A DNA stretch of 64,000 nt from assembly GCF_002909485.1 (NCBI RefSeq), contig NZ_PPXG01000003.1, positions 558,001 to 622,000 on the forward strand, given 5' to 3'. Both the position numbers and the translations under genes were made by a program. Below the pieces are notes generated by a model. The model was not told the origin of the DNA. It worked only from the letters and a program-made list of their open reading frames with translations, and made no database searches. Positions within the stretch are counted from its first letter, which is position 1, and each line of letters starts with the position of its first letter. Source of the DNA: Stutzerimonas stutzeri. Lineage in GTDB: Bacteria; Pseudomonadota; Gammaproteobacteria; Pseudomonadales; Pseudomonadaceae. Shown here one piece after another: positions 55,670 through 64,000 of this stretch.

Positions 55670-57136
55670 ATGACTCTGCAACTTGGGCAACCCGATCTGT
55701 TGCGCCAAACCGCCTATCTCAACGGTGAGTGGTGCGAGGCCGACAGTGGCGCGCGCACGGAGATCTTCAACCCGGCCACCGGTGAGCTGATCGGCGCCGT
55801 GCCAAACATGGGCCGCAGCGAAACCCGCCGGGCCATCGAAGCCGCCCAGGCGGCACAACCAGCCTGGCGCGCGCTGACTGCCAAGGAGCGCGCCGCGCGC
55901 CTGCGGCGCTGGTACGAGCTGATGCTGGAGAACCAGGAAGACCTGGCCCGCATCATGACCGCCGAACAGGGCAAGCCGCTGGCCGAGGCGCGGGGCGAGG
56001 TGGCCTACGCCGCATCCTTCCTCGAGTGGTTCGCCGAAGAGGGCAAGCGCCTGTATGGCGATGTGATTCCCGCCCACGCCGGCGACAAGCGCATCCTGGT
56101 GCAGAAGGAGCCGGTCGGCGTCACCGCGGCGATCACTCCGTGGAATTTTCCCAGCGCCATGATCACCCGCAAGGCCGGCCCGGCGCTGGCCGCCGGCTGC
56201 GCCATGGTGCTCAAGCCAGCGCCACAGACACCGTTCTCCGCACTGGCGCTGGCCGCGCTGGCTGAGCGTGCGGGCATCCCGGCGGGGCTGTTCAGCGTGA
56301 TCACCGCCGATGCCGCTACGTCCCGCGAGGTGGGCGCCGAGCTCTGCGAAAACCCAATCGTGCGCAAGCTCTCGTTCACCGGCTCGACCGCGGTCGGCAT
56401 CAAGCTGATGCAGCAGTGCGCACCGACGCTGAAGAAGCTCTCGCTGGAGCTGGGCGGCAACGCACCCTTTATCGTCTTCGACGACGCCGATCTGGATGCG
56501 GCGGTGGAAGGCGCGATGATCTCCAAGTATCGCAACGCCGGGCAGACCTGCGTGTGTGCCAACCGCATCTACGTGCAGGACGGCATTTACGACGCCTTCG
56601 TCGCCAAGCTTGCCGCTGCGGTGGCGCGGCTGAAGGTCGGCAACGGTGCGGAGGAGGGCGTCACCACCGGTCCGCTGATCGATGCCGCGGCCGTAGCTAA
56701 GGTCCAGCGCCATCTGCAGGACGCCCTCGACAAGGGTGCCACCCTGCTGGCCGGCGGCAAACCCCATGCGCTGGGCGGCAACTTCTTCGAGCCGACGCTG
56801 GTGGGCGGCGTCACGTCCGAGATGGCCGTGGCGCGAGAAGAAACCTTCGGTCCGCTGGCGCCGCTTTTCCGCTTCAGCGACGAGGCCGAGGTGATTCGCC
56901 AGGCCAACGACACCGAGTTCGGCCTCGCCGCCTATTTCTACGCCCGCGACCTGAGCCGGGTGTTCCGTGTCGCCGAGGCGCTGGAGTACGGCATGGTCGG
57001 CATCAACACCGGAGTGATCTCTACCGAGGTGGCGCCGTTCGGCGGGATGAAAGCATCAGGCCTCGGCCGTGAAGGCTCGAAGTACGGCCTGGATGAATAC
57101 GTGGAAATCAAATACCTGTGCCTGGGCGGCATCTGA
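55670..57136 (+). CDS. gabD: Succinate-semialdehyde dehydrogenase (NADP+), GabD
   Basis: A 488-residue aldehyde dehydrogenase: catalytic Cys in GQTCVCANRIYV, general-base Glu in LELGGNAPF and nucleotide loop FTGSTAVG. The TCVC pair is typical of GabD. It oxidises succinate semialdehyde (and glutarate semialdehyde) after GabT. 12 bp after agtD. Confidence 0.94.
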   Translation: MTLQLGQPDLLRQTAYLNGEWCEADSGARTEIFNPATGELIGAVPNMGRSETRRAIEAAQAAQPAWRALTAKERAARLRRWYELMLENQEDLARIMTAEQGKPLAEARGEVAYAASFLEWFAEEGKRLYGDVIPAHAGDKRILVQKEPVGVTAAITPWNFPSAMITRKAGPALAAGCAMVLKPAPQTPFSALALAALAERAGIPAGLFSVITADAATSREVGAELCENPIVRKLSFTGSTAVGIKLMQQCAPTLKKLSLELGGNAPFIVFDDADLDAAVEGAMISKYRNAGQTCVCANRIYVQDGIYDAFVAKLAAAVARLKVGNGAEEGVTTGPLIDAAAVAKVQRHLQDALDKGATLLAGGKPHALGGNFFEPTLVGGVTSEMAVAREETFGPLAPLFRFSDEAEVIRQANDTEFGLAAYFYARDLSRVFRVAEALEYGMVGINTGVISTEVAPFGGMKASGLGREGSKYGLDEYVEIKYLCLGGI

Positions 57137-57203
57137 CCAAGCGGTCCAAATCAGGCGTGCAAAATAATGCACGGAGTTTTACTGTAATCCGAACGCTCTG
57201 GAT

Positions 57204-57237
57204 GGCGCGGCAGTCGATCATCGTATGCTGCCGCGCC
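57204..57237. other. Perfect inverted repeat between gabD and gabT
   Basis: GGCGCGGCAG and CTGCCGCGCC form a 10-bp stem around a 14-base loop that itself contains CGAT/ATCG. It is in the 157-bp gap before gabT and lacks a T-run; it may be an operator or an mRNA hairpin that differentiates gabD and gabT expression. Confidence 0.5.
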
Positions 57238-57293
57238 CGCTTCCTGGCGTTCTTTCCGACCCGTGCCGACGATGAGCGGCTACCGAGGAGCTT

Positions 57294-58574
57294 ATGAGCA
57301 AGACCAATGAATCCCTGATGCAACGCCGTGTCGCCGCCGTCCCCCGTGGCGTCGGTCAGATCCATCCAATCTTTGCCGACCACGCCAGGAACAGCAGCGT
57401 AGTCGACGTCGAAGGCCGCGAGTTCATCGATTTCGCCGGTGGCATCGCCGTGCTGAATACTGGCCACCTGCACCCGAAGATCATCAAGGCAGTGGAAGAC
57501 CAACTGCATAAGCTCACGCATACCTGCTTCCAGGTGCTGGCCTACGAGCCCTATGTCGAGCTGTGCGAGAAGATCAACGCGCGGGTGCCGGGTGATTTCG
57601 CCAAGAAGACCCTGCTGGTCACCACCGGCTCCGAGGCGGTGGAAAACGCGGTGAAGATTGCCCGCGCCGCCACCGGGCGTGCCGGCGTGATCGCCTTCAC
57701 CGGCGCCTATCACGGCCGCACCATGATGACCCTCGGGCTGACCGGCAAGGTGGCACCGTACTCGGCCGGCATGGGCCTGATGCCCGGCGGTATCTTCCGT
57801 GCGCTGTACCCCTGCGCCATTCATGGCGTCAGCGTCGATGACTCGATCGCCAGCATCGAGCGCATCTTCAAGAACGACGCCGAGCCACGCGACATCGCGG
57901 CGATCATCATCGAGCCGGTGCAGGGCGAGGGCGGCTTCAACGTCGCACCGAAGGACTTCATGGCTCGCCTGCGCGCACTGTGCGACGAACACGGCATCCT
58001 GCTGATCGCCGACGAAGTGCAGACCGGCGCCGGGCGTACCGGCACCTTCTTCGCGATGGAACAGATGGGTGTGGTCGCCGACCTGACCACCTTCGCCAAG
58101 TCGGTCGGCGGTGGTTTCCCGATTGCCGGTGTCTGCGGCAAGGCCGAGATAATGGATGCCATCGCCCCCGGCGGGCTGGGCGGTACCTACGCAGGCAATC
58201 CGCTGTCCTGCGCAGCCGCCCTGGCGGTACTGGAAGTCTTCGAGGAAGAGCAACTGCTCGACCGCTGCAAGGCCGTGGCGGAGAGGCTCACCACCGGCCT
58301 CAAGGCAATCCAGGCCAAGCACAAGGAGATCGGCGAGGTGCGCGGGCTCGGCGCGATGATCGCCATCGAGCTATTCGAAGACGGTGATCATGCGCGACCG
58401 GCTGCCGCCCTTACCTCGCAGATCGTTGCCCGTGCGCGGGACAAGGGACTGATCCTGCTGTCCTGTGGCACCTACTACAACGTGCTGAGGGTATTGGTGC
58501 CTCTGACTGCCGAAGACGAACTGCTCGACCGTGGCCTGGCCATCATCGGTGAGTGCTTCGATGAGCTGACCTGA
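57294..58574 (+). CDS. gabT: 4-aminobutyrate aminotransferase GabT
   Basis: A 426-residue class III aminotransferase: GSEAVENAVKIARAATGR, cofactor-binding DEVQTGAGRTG and the PLP-lysine in TTFAKSVGGGFP. Converts GABA (and probably 5-aminovalerate) with 2-oxoglutarate to the semialdehyde and glutamate. Good ribosome site (GAGGAGCTT) before ATG 57,294. Confidence 0.95.
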   Translation: MSKTNESLMQRRVAAVPRGVGQIHPIFADHARNSSVVDVEGREFIDFAGGIAVLNTGHLHPKIIKAVEDQLHKLTHTCFQVLAYEPYVELCEKINARVPGDFAKKTLLVTTGSEAVENAVKIARAATGRAGVIAFTGAYHGRTMMTLGLTGKVAPYSAGMGLMPGGIFRALYPCAIHGVSVDDSIASIERIFKNDAEPRDIAAIIIEPVQGEGGFNVAPKDFMARLRALCDEHGILLIADEVQTGAGRTGTFFAMEQMGVVADLTTFAKSVGGGFPIAGVCGKAEIMDAIAPGGLGGTYAGNPLSCAAALAVLEVFEEEQLLDRCKAVAERLTTGLKAIQAKHKEIGEVRGLGAMIAIELFEDGDHARPAAALTSQIVARARDKGLILLSCGTYYNVLRVLVPLTAEDELLDRGLAIIGECFDELT

Positions 58575-58678
58575 TCCAACGGCGGGCTCGCCGGCATCCG
58601 CAATGGATGTCAGGCGCGCCGCAACCCTGACCCCTCGGGTACAATGCGCGGCATCTTGCCGTGCTACCCGAGGTCGTC

Positions 58679-59353
58679 ATGCAGCCGTTCGCCATCGCTC
58701 CTTCGATTCTTTCCGCCAATTTCGCCCGCCTGGGCGAGGAAGTGGACAACGTGCTGGCCGCCGGCGCCGACATCGTCCATTTCGACGTGATGGACAACCA
58801 CTACGTGCCCAACCTCACCATCGGCCCGATGGTCTGCTCGGCCCTGCGCAAGCACGGCGTGACCGCGCCCATCGACGTACACCTGATGGTCGAGCCGGTG
58901 GATCGTATGATTGGCGACTTCCTCGAAGCCGGTGCCAGCTACATCACCTTTCACCCGGAAGCCTCCAAGCACATCGATCGCTCGCTGCAGCTGATCAAGG
59001 ACGGCGGCGCCAAGGCCGGCCTGGTGTTCAACCCGGCCACGCCGCTGGACGTGCTCAAGTACGTCATGGACAAGGTCGACATGGTCTTGCTGATGAGCGT
59101 CAACCCGGGCTTCGGCGGACAGAAGTTCATTCCCAACACCCTCGACAAGCTGCGCGAAGCGCGTGCGCTGATCGATGCCAGTGGCCGCGAGATTCGCCTG
59201 GAGATCGATGGCGGTGTGAATCCGAAGAACATCCGCGAAATCGCTACGGCGGGCGCCGATACTTTCGTTGCCGGCTCGGCGATCTTCAACCAGCCGGATT
59301 ACAAAGCCGTGATCGACCAGATGCGCGCCGAGCTGGCGCTGGCGCGCCCATGA
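58679..59353 (+). CDS. rpe: Ribulose-phosphate 3-epimerase
   Basis: A 224-residue TIM-barrel epimerase: [35 protein letters not shown] (metal/catalytic Asp), [15 protein letters not shown] and [10 protein letters not shown]. Interconverts ribulose-5-P and xylulose-5-P. The ATG at 58,679 (GAGGTC upstream) is the family start. Overlaps gph by 4 bp. Confidence 0.97.
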   Translation: MQPFAIAPSILSANFARLGEEVDNVLAAGADIVHFDVMDNHYVPNLTIGPMVCSALRKHGVTAPIDVHLMVEPVDRMIGDFLEAGASYITFHPEASKHIDRSLQLIKDGGAKAGLVFNPATPLDVLKYVMDKVDMVLLMSVNPGFGGQKFIPNTLDKLREARALIDASGREIRLEIDGGVNPKNIREIATAGADTFVAGSAIFNQPDYKAVIDQMRAELALARP

Positions 59354-60051
59354 CCCGCCTGGAGCAACTGTTCGACGGCAAATTGCCACGGCTGGTGATG
59401 TTCGACCTGGACGGCACCCTGATGGATTCGGTGCCGGACCTGGCCGCGGCGGTGGACAAGATGCTGATGCTGCTCGGCCGCGAGCCTGCCGGCATTGCCC
59501 GGGTGCGCGACTGGGTCGGCAACGGCTCGCGCGTGCTGGTGCGCCGCGCATTGGCCGGTGGGCTGGAGCATGAAGGTGTAAGCGACGAGTTGGCCGACGA
59601 GGCGCTGGCGCTGTTCATGCAGGCATACTCCGGCGGCCACGAGCTGACCACTGTCTATCCGGGCGTTCGTGAATGCCTGGACTGGCTGCGCGAGCGCGAG
59701 GTGAAGCTGGCGATCATCACCAACAAACCGGCGCAGTTCATCGAACCGCTGCTGGAGGAGAAGGGGCTGACCGGTTACTTCGATTGGCTGGTCGGCGGCG
59801 ATACCTTGCCGCAGCAGAAGCCCGATCCGGCGGCGTTGTTCTGGGTGATGGACAATGCGGGCGTTGCGCCCGGCGAATCGCTATTCGTTGGTGACTCGCG
59901 CAACGACGTACGGGCTGCCAAGGCCGCGACAGTACGCTGTGTCGCGCTTACCTACGGCTACAACCATGGCGAGCCCATAGCCGATGAGCAGCCAGCGCTG
60001 GTGCTCGACGACCTGCGCGAGCTGGTTGCTTCGGCTCTGGGGCTGCGCTAG
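59350..60051 (+). CDS. gph: Phosphoglycolate phosphatase
   Basis: A 233-residue HAD phosphatase: [15 protein letters not shown] (motif I), ITNKP (motif II), QQKPDPA (motif III) and [12 protein letters not shown] (motif IV). Removes 2-phosphoglycolate. Coupled to rpe. Confidence 0.95.
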   Translation: MTRLEQLFDGKLPRLVMFDLDGTLMDSVPDLAAAVDKMLMLLGREPAGIARVRDWVGNGSRVLVRRALAGGLEHEGVSDELADEALALFMQAYSGGHELTTVYPGVRECLDWLREREVKLAIITNKPAQFIEPLLEEKGLTGYFDWLVGGDTLPQQKPDPAALFWVMDNAGVAPGESLFVGDSRNDVRAAKAATVRCVALTYGYNHGEPIADEQPALVLDDLRELVASALGLR

Positions 60052-60091
60052 TGTGGCCGGACTCTTTTTGACCCACCGAAGAGATCAGCTC

Positions 60092-60160
60092 GTGGTGCTC
60101 ACCCGCAGACAATGGATGAAAGTCATCAAGGCCCTGGCCCGTTGGCGCTGGCGCGCCTGA
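60092..60160 (+). CDS. Tryptophan-rich leader peptide of trpE
   Basis: A 22-codon reading frame starting GTG-GTG (a one-codon-shorter form is possible) and ending RWRWRA-stop, with Trp codons at 8, 18 and 20. It ends 70 bp before trpE, directly ahead of a GC-rich hairpin. Three Trp in 22 residues immediately upstream of trpE points to a leader peptide for attenuation, as known for Pseudomonas trpE. Confidence 0.7.
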   Translation: MVLTRRQWMKVIKALARWRWRA

Positions 60161-60168
60161 CTTTCCCT

Positions 60169-60183
60169 GCCGGCCAGGCCGGC
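60169..60183 (+). promoter_or_regulatory. Attenuator hairpin before trpE
   Basis: GCCGGCCAGGCCGGC forms a GC stem followed by GCGTTTGCTGTTGTT. GGCCAGG (60,172-60,178) is also perfectly complementary to CCTGGCC (60,133-60,139) inside the leader frame, allowing an alternative fold. Separately, CTCGTGGT at 60,089-60,096 (leader start) is complementary to ACCACGAG at 60,217-60,224 (trpE ribosome site). Confidence 0.5.
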
Positions 60184-60230
60184 GCGTTTGCTGTTGTTCG
60201 ATCGAACCCTCCTCAGACCACGAGGCTGAC

Positions 60231-61715
60231 ATGACCCGCGAAGAATTCCTGCGTTTGGCCGCCGAAGGCCATAACCGCATCCCCCTGTCGTTCGAAACCC
60301 TTGCCGACTTCGACACCCCGTTGTCGCTATACCTGAAACTGGCCGATGCGCCGAACTCCTATCTGCTTGAATCCGTTCAGGGCGGCGAGAAGTGGGGGCG
60401 CTATTCGATCATCGGCCTGCCGTGTCGCACCGTGCTGCGCGTGCGGGACTACCGCATCAGCGTGACCACCGATGGCATCGAGACCGAGGCCTGTGAGGTC
60501 GAGGATCCGCTGGCCTTCGTCGAATCCTTCCAGCAGCGCTACCGCGTCGCGCCGGTCGAAGGCCTGCCGCGCTTCAATGGCGGGCTGGTCGGCTATTTCG
60601 GCTACGACAGCGTGCGCTATGTCGAGCGCAAACTGGGCAATTGCCCCAACCCGGATCCGCTGGGCACACCGGATATCCTGCTGATGGTTTCCGACGCCGT
60701 GGTGGTGTTCGACAACCTGGCCGGCAAGCTGCACTGCATCGTGCTGGTCGACCCGTCGCAGCCGGACGCCTACGAGGCGGGCCAGGCTCGCTTGCAGGCG
60801 CTGCGGGCGAAGCTGCGCCAGTCGATCACGCCGCGCCTGGGCCTGGATTTCGAAAAGAGCAACGGCGCCGAACCGACCTTCCGCTCCAGCTTCAGCCGCG
60901 AGGATTACGAGCAGGCGGTCAACCGCATCAAGGACTACATCCTCGCCGGCGACTGCATGCAGGTGGTGATTTCCCAGCGCATGTCGATCCCGTTCAAGGC
61001 TGCGCCGATCGATCTGTACCGCGCGCTGCGCTGCTTCAACCCGACGCCCTATATGTACTTCTTCAATTTCGGCGACTTCCATGTGGTGGGGTCGTCGCCG
61101 GAAGTGCTGGTGCGGGTTGAGGAGGCTCTGGTCACGGTTCGTCCGATCGCCGGCACGCGTCCGCGCGGTGCGAACGAGGAAGCTGATCTGGCGCTGGAGC
61201 AGGACCTGCTCAGCGATGCCAAGGAGCTTGCCGAACACCTGATGCTGATCGACCTGGGCCGCAATGATGTCGGGCGCGTCGCCGAGACCGGTACCGTGCG
61301 CCTAACCGAGAAGATGGTCATCGAGCGCTATTCGAATGTCATGCACATCGTCTCCAACGTCACCGGTCAGCTCAAGGCACCGTTGACGGCGATGGACGCG
61401 CTGCGCGCGATCCTGCCGGCCGGCACGCTATCCGGTGCACCGAAGATTCGCGCCATGGAAATCATCGACGAACTCGAGCCGGTCAAGCGTGGTGTCTACG
61501 GCGGCGCCGTGGGCTATCTGGCCTGGAACGGCAACATGGATACCGCCATCGCCATCCGTACCGCTGTAATCAAGGACGGCGAGCTGCACGTGCAGGCCGG
61601 TGCCGGCATCGTTGCCGACTCGCAGCCGGCGCTCGAATGGGAGGAGACGCTGAACAAGCGCCGCGCCATGTTCCGCGCGGTGGCCCTGGCCGAACGCGAC
61701 CAGCAGGAGAACTGA
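60231..61715 (+). CDS. trpE: Anthranilate synthase component I
   Basis: A 494-residue chorismate-utilising enzyme. N-terminal tryptophan-feedback site ([19 protein letters not shown]) and C-terminal catalytic region with [40 protein letters not shown] and [20 protein letters not shown]. Makes anthranilate from chorismate with TrpG. ATG at 60,231; trpG follows after 2 bp. Confidence 0.97.
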   Translation: MTREEFLRLAAEGHNRIPLSFETLADFDTPLSLYLKLADAPNSYLLESVQGGEKWGRYSIIGLPCRTVLRVRDYRISVTTDGIETEACEVEDPLAFVESFQQRYRVAPVEGLPRFNGGLVGYFGYDSVRYVERKLGNCPNPDPLGTPDILLMVSDAVVVFDNLAGKLHCIVLVDPSQPDAYEAGQARLQALRAKLRQSITPRLGLDFEKSNGAEPTFRSSFSREDYEQAVNRIKDYILAGDCMQVVISQRMSIPFKAAPIDLYRALRCFNPTPYMYFFNFGDFHVVGSSPEVLVRVEEALVTVRPIAGTRPRGANEEADLALEQDLLSDAKELAEHLMLIDLGRNDVGRVAETGTVRLTEKMVIERYSNVMHIVSNVTGQLKAPLTAMDALRAILPAGTLSGAPKIRAMEIIDELEPVKRGVYGGAVGYLAWNGNMDTAIAIRTAVIKDGELHVQAGAGIVADSQPALEWEETLNKRRAMFRAVALAERDQQEN

Positions 61716-61717
61716 TC

Positions 61718-62311
61718 ATGCTGTTGATGCTGGATAACTACGATTCCTTTACCTACAACGTCGTGCAGTACCTCGGCGAGCTTGGTGCCGACGTCCAGGT
61801 GGTGCGCAACGACGAACTGAGCGTGGCCGAAATCGAAGCGCTGAATCCGGAGCGCATCGTCGTCTCGCCCGGCCCGTGCACGCCGAACGAGGCCGGTGTG
61901 TCGCTGGAGCTGATTCGTCATTTCGCCGGCAAGTTGCCCATTCTCGGCGTCTGCCTTGGTCACCAGAGCATCGGTCAGGCCTTCGGTGGCGATGTGGTGC
62001 GCGCCCGTCAGGCCATGCACGGCAAGACCAGTCCGGTGTTTCACCATGATCAGGGTGTGTTCGCCGGGCTCAATAACCCGCTGACCGTCACCCGTTACCA
62101 CTCGCTGGTGGTCAAGCGCGAAACGCTACCCGATTGCCTGGAGATCACCGCCTGGACTCAGTTCGCTGACGGTTCGGTGGACGAGATCATGGGGCTGCGA
62201 CACAAGACGCTGAACATCGAGGGCGTGCAGTTCCACCCCGAATCGATCCTTACCGAACAGGGCCACGAGCTGTTCGCGAATTTTCTGAAGCAGACCGGAG
62301 GCATGCGCTGA
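61718..62311 (+). CDS. trpG: Anthranilate synthase component II (glutamine amidotransferase)
   Basis: A 197-residue class I amidotransferase: [22 protein letters not shown], nucleophile Cys in [14 protein letters not shown] and the His-Glu pair in [10 protein letters not shown]. Supplies ammonia to TrpE. Overlaps trpD by 1 bp. Confidence 0.96.
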   Translation: MLLMLDNYDSFTYNVVQYLGELGADVQVVRNDELSVAEIEALNPERIVVSPGPCTPNEAGVSLELIRHFAGKLPILGVCLGHQSIGQAFGGDVVRARQAMHGKTSPVFHHDQGVFAGLNNPLTVTRYHSLVVKRETLPDCLEITAWTQFADGSVDEIMGLRHKTLNIEGVQFHPESILTEQGHELFANFLKQTGGMR

Positions 62312-63357
62312 TGGATATCAAGGAAGCCCTCAACCGCATCGTCGGGCAGCTCGATCTGAGCACCGAAGAAATGCAGGCGGTGATGCGCCAGATCATGACC
62401 GGGCAGTGCACCGATGCGCAGATTGGCGCGTTCCTCATGGGCATGCGCATGAAGAGCGAAACCATCGACGAGATCGTTGGCGCCGTGCAGGTGATGCGCG
62501 AGCTGGCCGCCCCGGTGCGTTTCGATACCGACAAGCTGGTCGACACCTGTGGCACCGGTGGCGACGGAATGAACATCTTCAATGTGTCCACCGCAGCCTC
62601 GTTCGTCGTTGCGGCGGCTGGCGGCAAGGTCGCCAAGCACGGTAACCGCGCGGTGTCGGGCAAGAGCGGCAGCGCCGATCTGCTCGAGGCGGCAGGAGTC
62701 TTTCTCGACCTGACGCCCGAACAGGTGGCGCGCAGTGTCGATACGGTCGGCGTCGGCTTCATGTTCGCCCCGGCTCATCATGGCGCCATGAAATACGCAG
62801 CCGGGCCGCGGCGCGAACTCGGCCTGCGTACGCTGTTCAACATTCTGGGCCCCATGGCCAACCCGGCTGGCGTACGCCATCAGGTGGTTGGGGTGTTCAG
62901 CAAAGCGCTGTGCCGGCCGATGGCCGAAGTGCTGTCGCGTCTTGGCAGCAAGCATGTGCTGGTCGTCCATGCACAGGATGGCTTGGACGAGATCAGCTTG
63001 GCGGCGCCGACCCATGTCGCTGAGCTGAAGGATGGCGAAATCAGTGAGTACAGCATTCAGCCGGAGGACTTCGGCATCAAGAGCCAGAGTTTGATTGGCC
63101 TGAATGTGGAGGACGCACAGGGCTCTCTGACCTTGATTCGTGATGCGCTGGGACGCCGGCAGAGCGAGAACGGCCAGAAAGCCGCCGACATGATCGTCCT
63201 CAACGCCGGCGCTGCACTCTATGCAGCCGACCTGGCGAGCAGCCTTAAGCAAGGCGTGGAGATGGCTCATGATGCGCTGAGCACGGGGCTGGCGCGTGAC
63301 AAGCTGGAGGAACTGGTTTCCTTTACCGCAGTGTTCAAGCAGGAGAACCAGAGATGA
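62311..63357 (+). CDS. trpD: Anthranilate phosphoribosyltransferase
   Basis: A 348-residue enzyme with [20 protein letters not shown] (PRPP loop), [19 protein letters not shown], and [25 protein letters not shown]. Joins PRPP to anthranilate. Overlaps trpC by 4 bp (ATGA). Confidence 0.97.
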   Translation: MDIKEALNRIVGQLDLSTEEMQAVMRQIMTGQCTDAQIGAFLMGMRMKSETIDEIVGAVQVMRELAAPVRFDTDKLVDTCGTGGDGMNIFNVSTAASFVVAAAGGKVAKHGNRAVSGKSGSADLLEAAGVFLDLTPEQVARSVDTVGVGFMFAPAHHGAMKYAAGPRRELGLRTLFNILGPMANPAGVRHQVVGVFSKALCRPMAEVLSRLGSKHVLVVHAQDGLDEISLAAPTHVAELKDGEISEYSIQPEDFGIKSQSLIGLNVEDAQGSLTLIRDALGRRQSENGQKAADMIVLNAGAALYAADLASSLKQGVEMAHDALSTGLARDKLEELVSFTAVFKQENQR

Positions 63358-64000
63358 GTGTGCCGACCGTGCTGGAAAAAATCATTGCACGCAAGATCGA
63401 GGAGGTTGCCCAGCGCAGTCGCCAGGTCACGCTGGGCGAGCTTGAGCAGCGTGCAGCAGTGGCTGATCCGGTACGCGGTTTTGCCGCCGCGCTGGAGCAG
63501 CGTGTGCGCAGCAAGGAGCCGGCTGTCATCGCCGAGGTAAAGAAGGCTTCGCCCAGTAAGGGCGTCATCCGTGACCCGTTCCTGCCCGCCGAAATTGCCG
63601 CCAGCTACGAGGCGGGCGGCGCAGCTTGCCTTTCGGTGCTGACCGACATTGATTTCTTTCAGGGCGCTGACGCATACCTGCAGCAGGCGCGTGCGGCTTG
63701 CTCGCTACCGGTGATCCGCAAGGATTTCATGATCGACCCGTATCAGGTGGTCGAGGCGCGAGCGCTTGGCGCCGATTGCATTTTGCTGATCGTCGCTGCA
63801 CTGGACGATGCGCGCATGCACGAGCTGGCGGCGATAGCCAAGGAGCAGGGGATGGATGTTCTGGTGGAAGTGCACGACGCAGCCGAGCTGGAGCGTGCAT
63901 TGCGCCTGGAAACGCCTTTGGTCGGCATCAACAACCGCAATCTGCATACCTTCGAAGTCAACCTGGAGACTACGCTGGATTTGCTGCCGCAGATTCCGAA
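63354..64000 (+). CDS. trpC: Indole-3-glycerol phosphate synthase, 5' part
   Basis: First about 215 codons of TrpC, cut by the right window edge. TIM barrel with [46 protein letters not shown] and [13 protein letters not shown]; catalytic Lys and Glu residues are present. Closes the indole ring in Trp synthesis. Pseudomonas trpC is monofunctional. Confidence 0.96.
   Translation, partial: MSVPTVLEKIIARKIEEVAQRSRQVTLGELEQRAAVADPVRGFAAALEQRVRSKEPAVIAEVKKASPSKGVIRDPFLPAEIAASYEAGGAACLSVLTDIDFFQGADAYLQQARAACSLPVIRKDFMIDPYQVVEARALGADCILLIVAALDDARMHELAAIAKEQGMDVLVEVHDAAELERALRLETPLVGINNRNLHTFEVNLETTLDLLPQIP

Overview
The window comes from a high-GC gammaproteobacterium of the Pseudomonas group, most likely Stutzerimonas (Pseudomonas stutzeri complex). 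The evidence is gene order: rpsU-dnaG-rpoD, glpE-apaH-apaG-rsmA-pdxA-surA-lptD facing amgK-murU, and an agtSR-agtABCD system running into rpe-gph-trpE-trpG-trpD-trpC, as in Pseudomonas. The species name is inference; no search was run.

Layout. 1-9.36 kb (minus strand): one end of an aryl polyene (xanthomonadin/flexirubin-like) pigment cluster, a tightly overlapping operon. In transcription order it carries a chain-length-factor-like ketosynthase, a PlsC-type acyltransferase, two acyl carrier proteins, a small membrane protein, an AMP-ligase/dehydratase fusion, a GT2 glycosyltransferase, an LpxL-type acyltransferase, an aromatic amino acid ammonia-lyase, a thioesterase, a LolA-like carrier and an MMPL exporter cut by the window edge. 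9.4-13.1 kb: trxC, a metY-type O-acetylhomoserine sulfhydrylase and an SLC13/TrkA-C permease.

13.3-23.2 kb is accessory DNA piled up on the 3' half of a tRNA(CAU) gene at 23,149-23,225. A 40-bp exact copy of the tRNA 3' half, with a copy of its terminator, lies at 15.0 kb, and a more decayed copy lies at 13.3 kb. The inner segment carries hipB-hipA. The outer 8-kb segment carries, all on the minus strand, a Fic protein with a two-palindrome operator, a NERD nuclease-domain protein, a secreted LprI-like protein, an Mrr restriction enzyme, a SIR2 gene translationally coupled to a HerA ATPase, and an AT-rich PD-(D/E)XK nuclease gene. No integrase is visible. The SIR2-HerA-nuclease triad is the best candidate for an unusual defence system.

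23.3-36.4 kb: rpoD, dnaG, rpsU (minus), tsaD (plus), plsY (minus), folB-folK (plus), cca (minus) and the yeaG/yeaH/spoVR stress kinase operon (minus). 36.7-44.4 kb: glpE, apaH, apaG, rsmA, pdxA, surA and lptD (minus). 44.5-46.9 kb: amgK, murU and a DnaJ-domain co-chaperone (plus). 46.9-48.0 kb: a DUF3530 protein (minus).

48.1-58.6 kb (plus): a histidine kinase/LuxR-type regulator pair, an ABC transporter for GABA/5-aminovalerate-type substrates, and gabD and gabT, which together form a complete sense-import-degrade unit. 58.7-64 kb: rpe, gph, a trp leader peptide, trpE, trpG, trpD and the 5' part of trpC.
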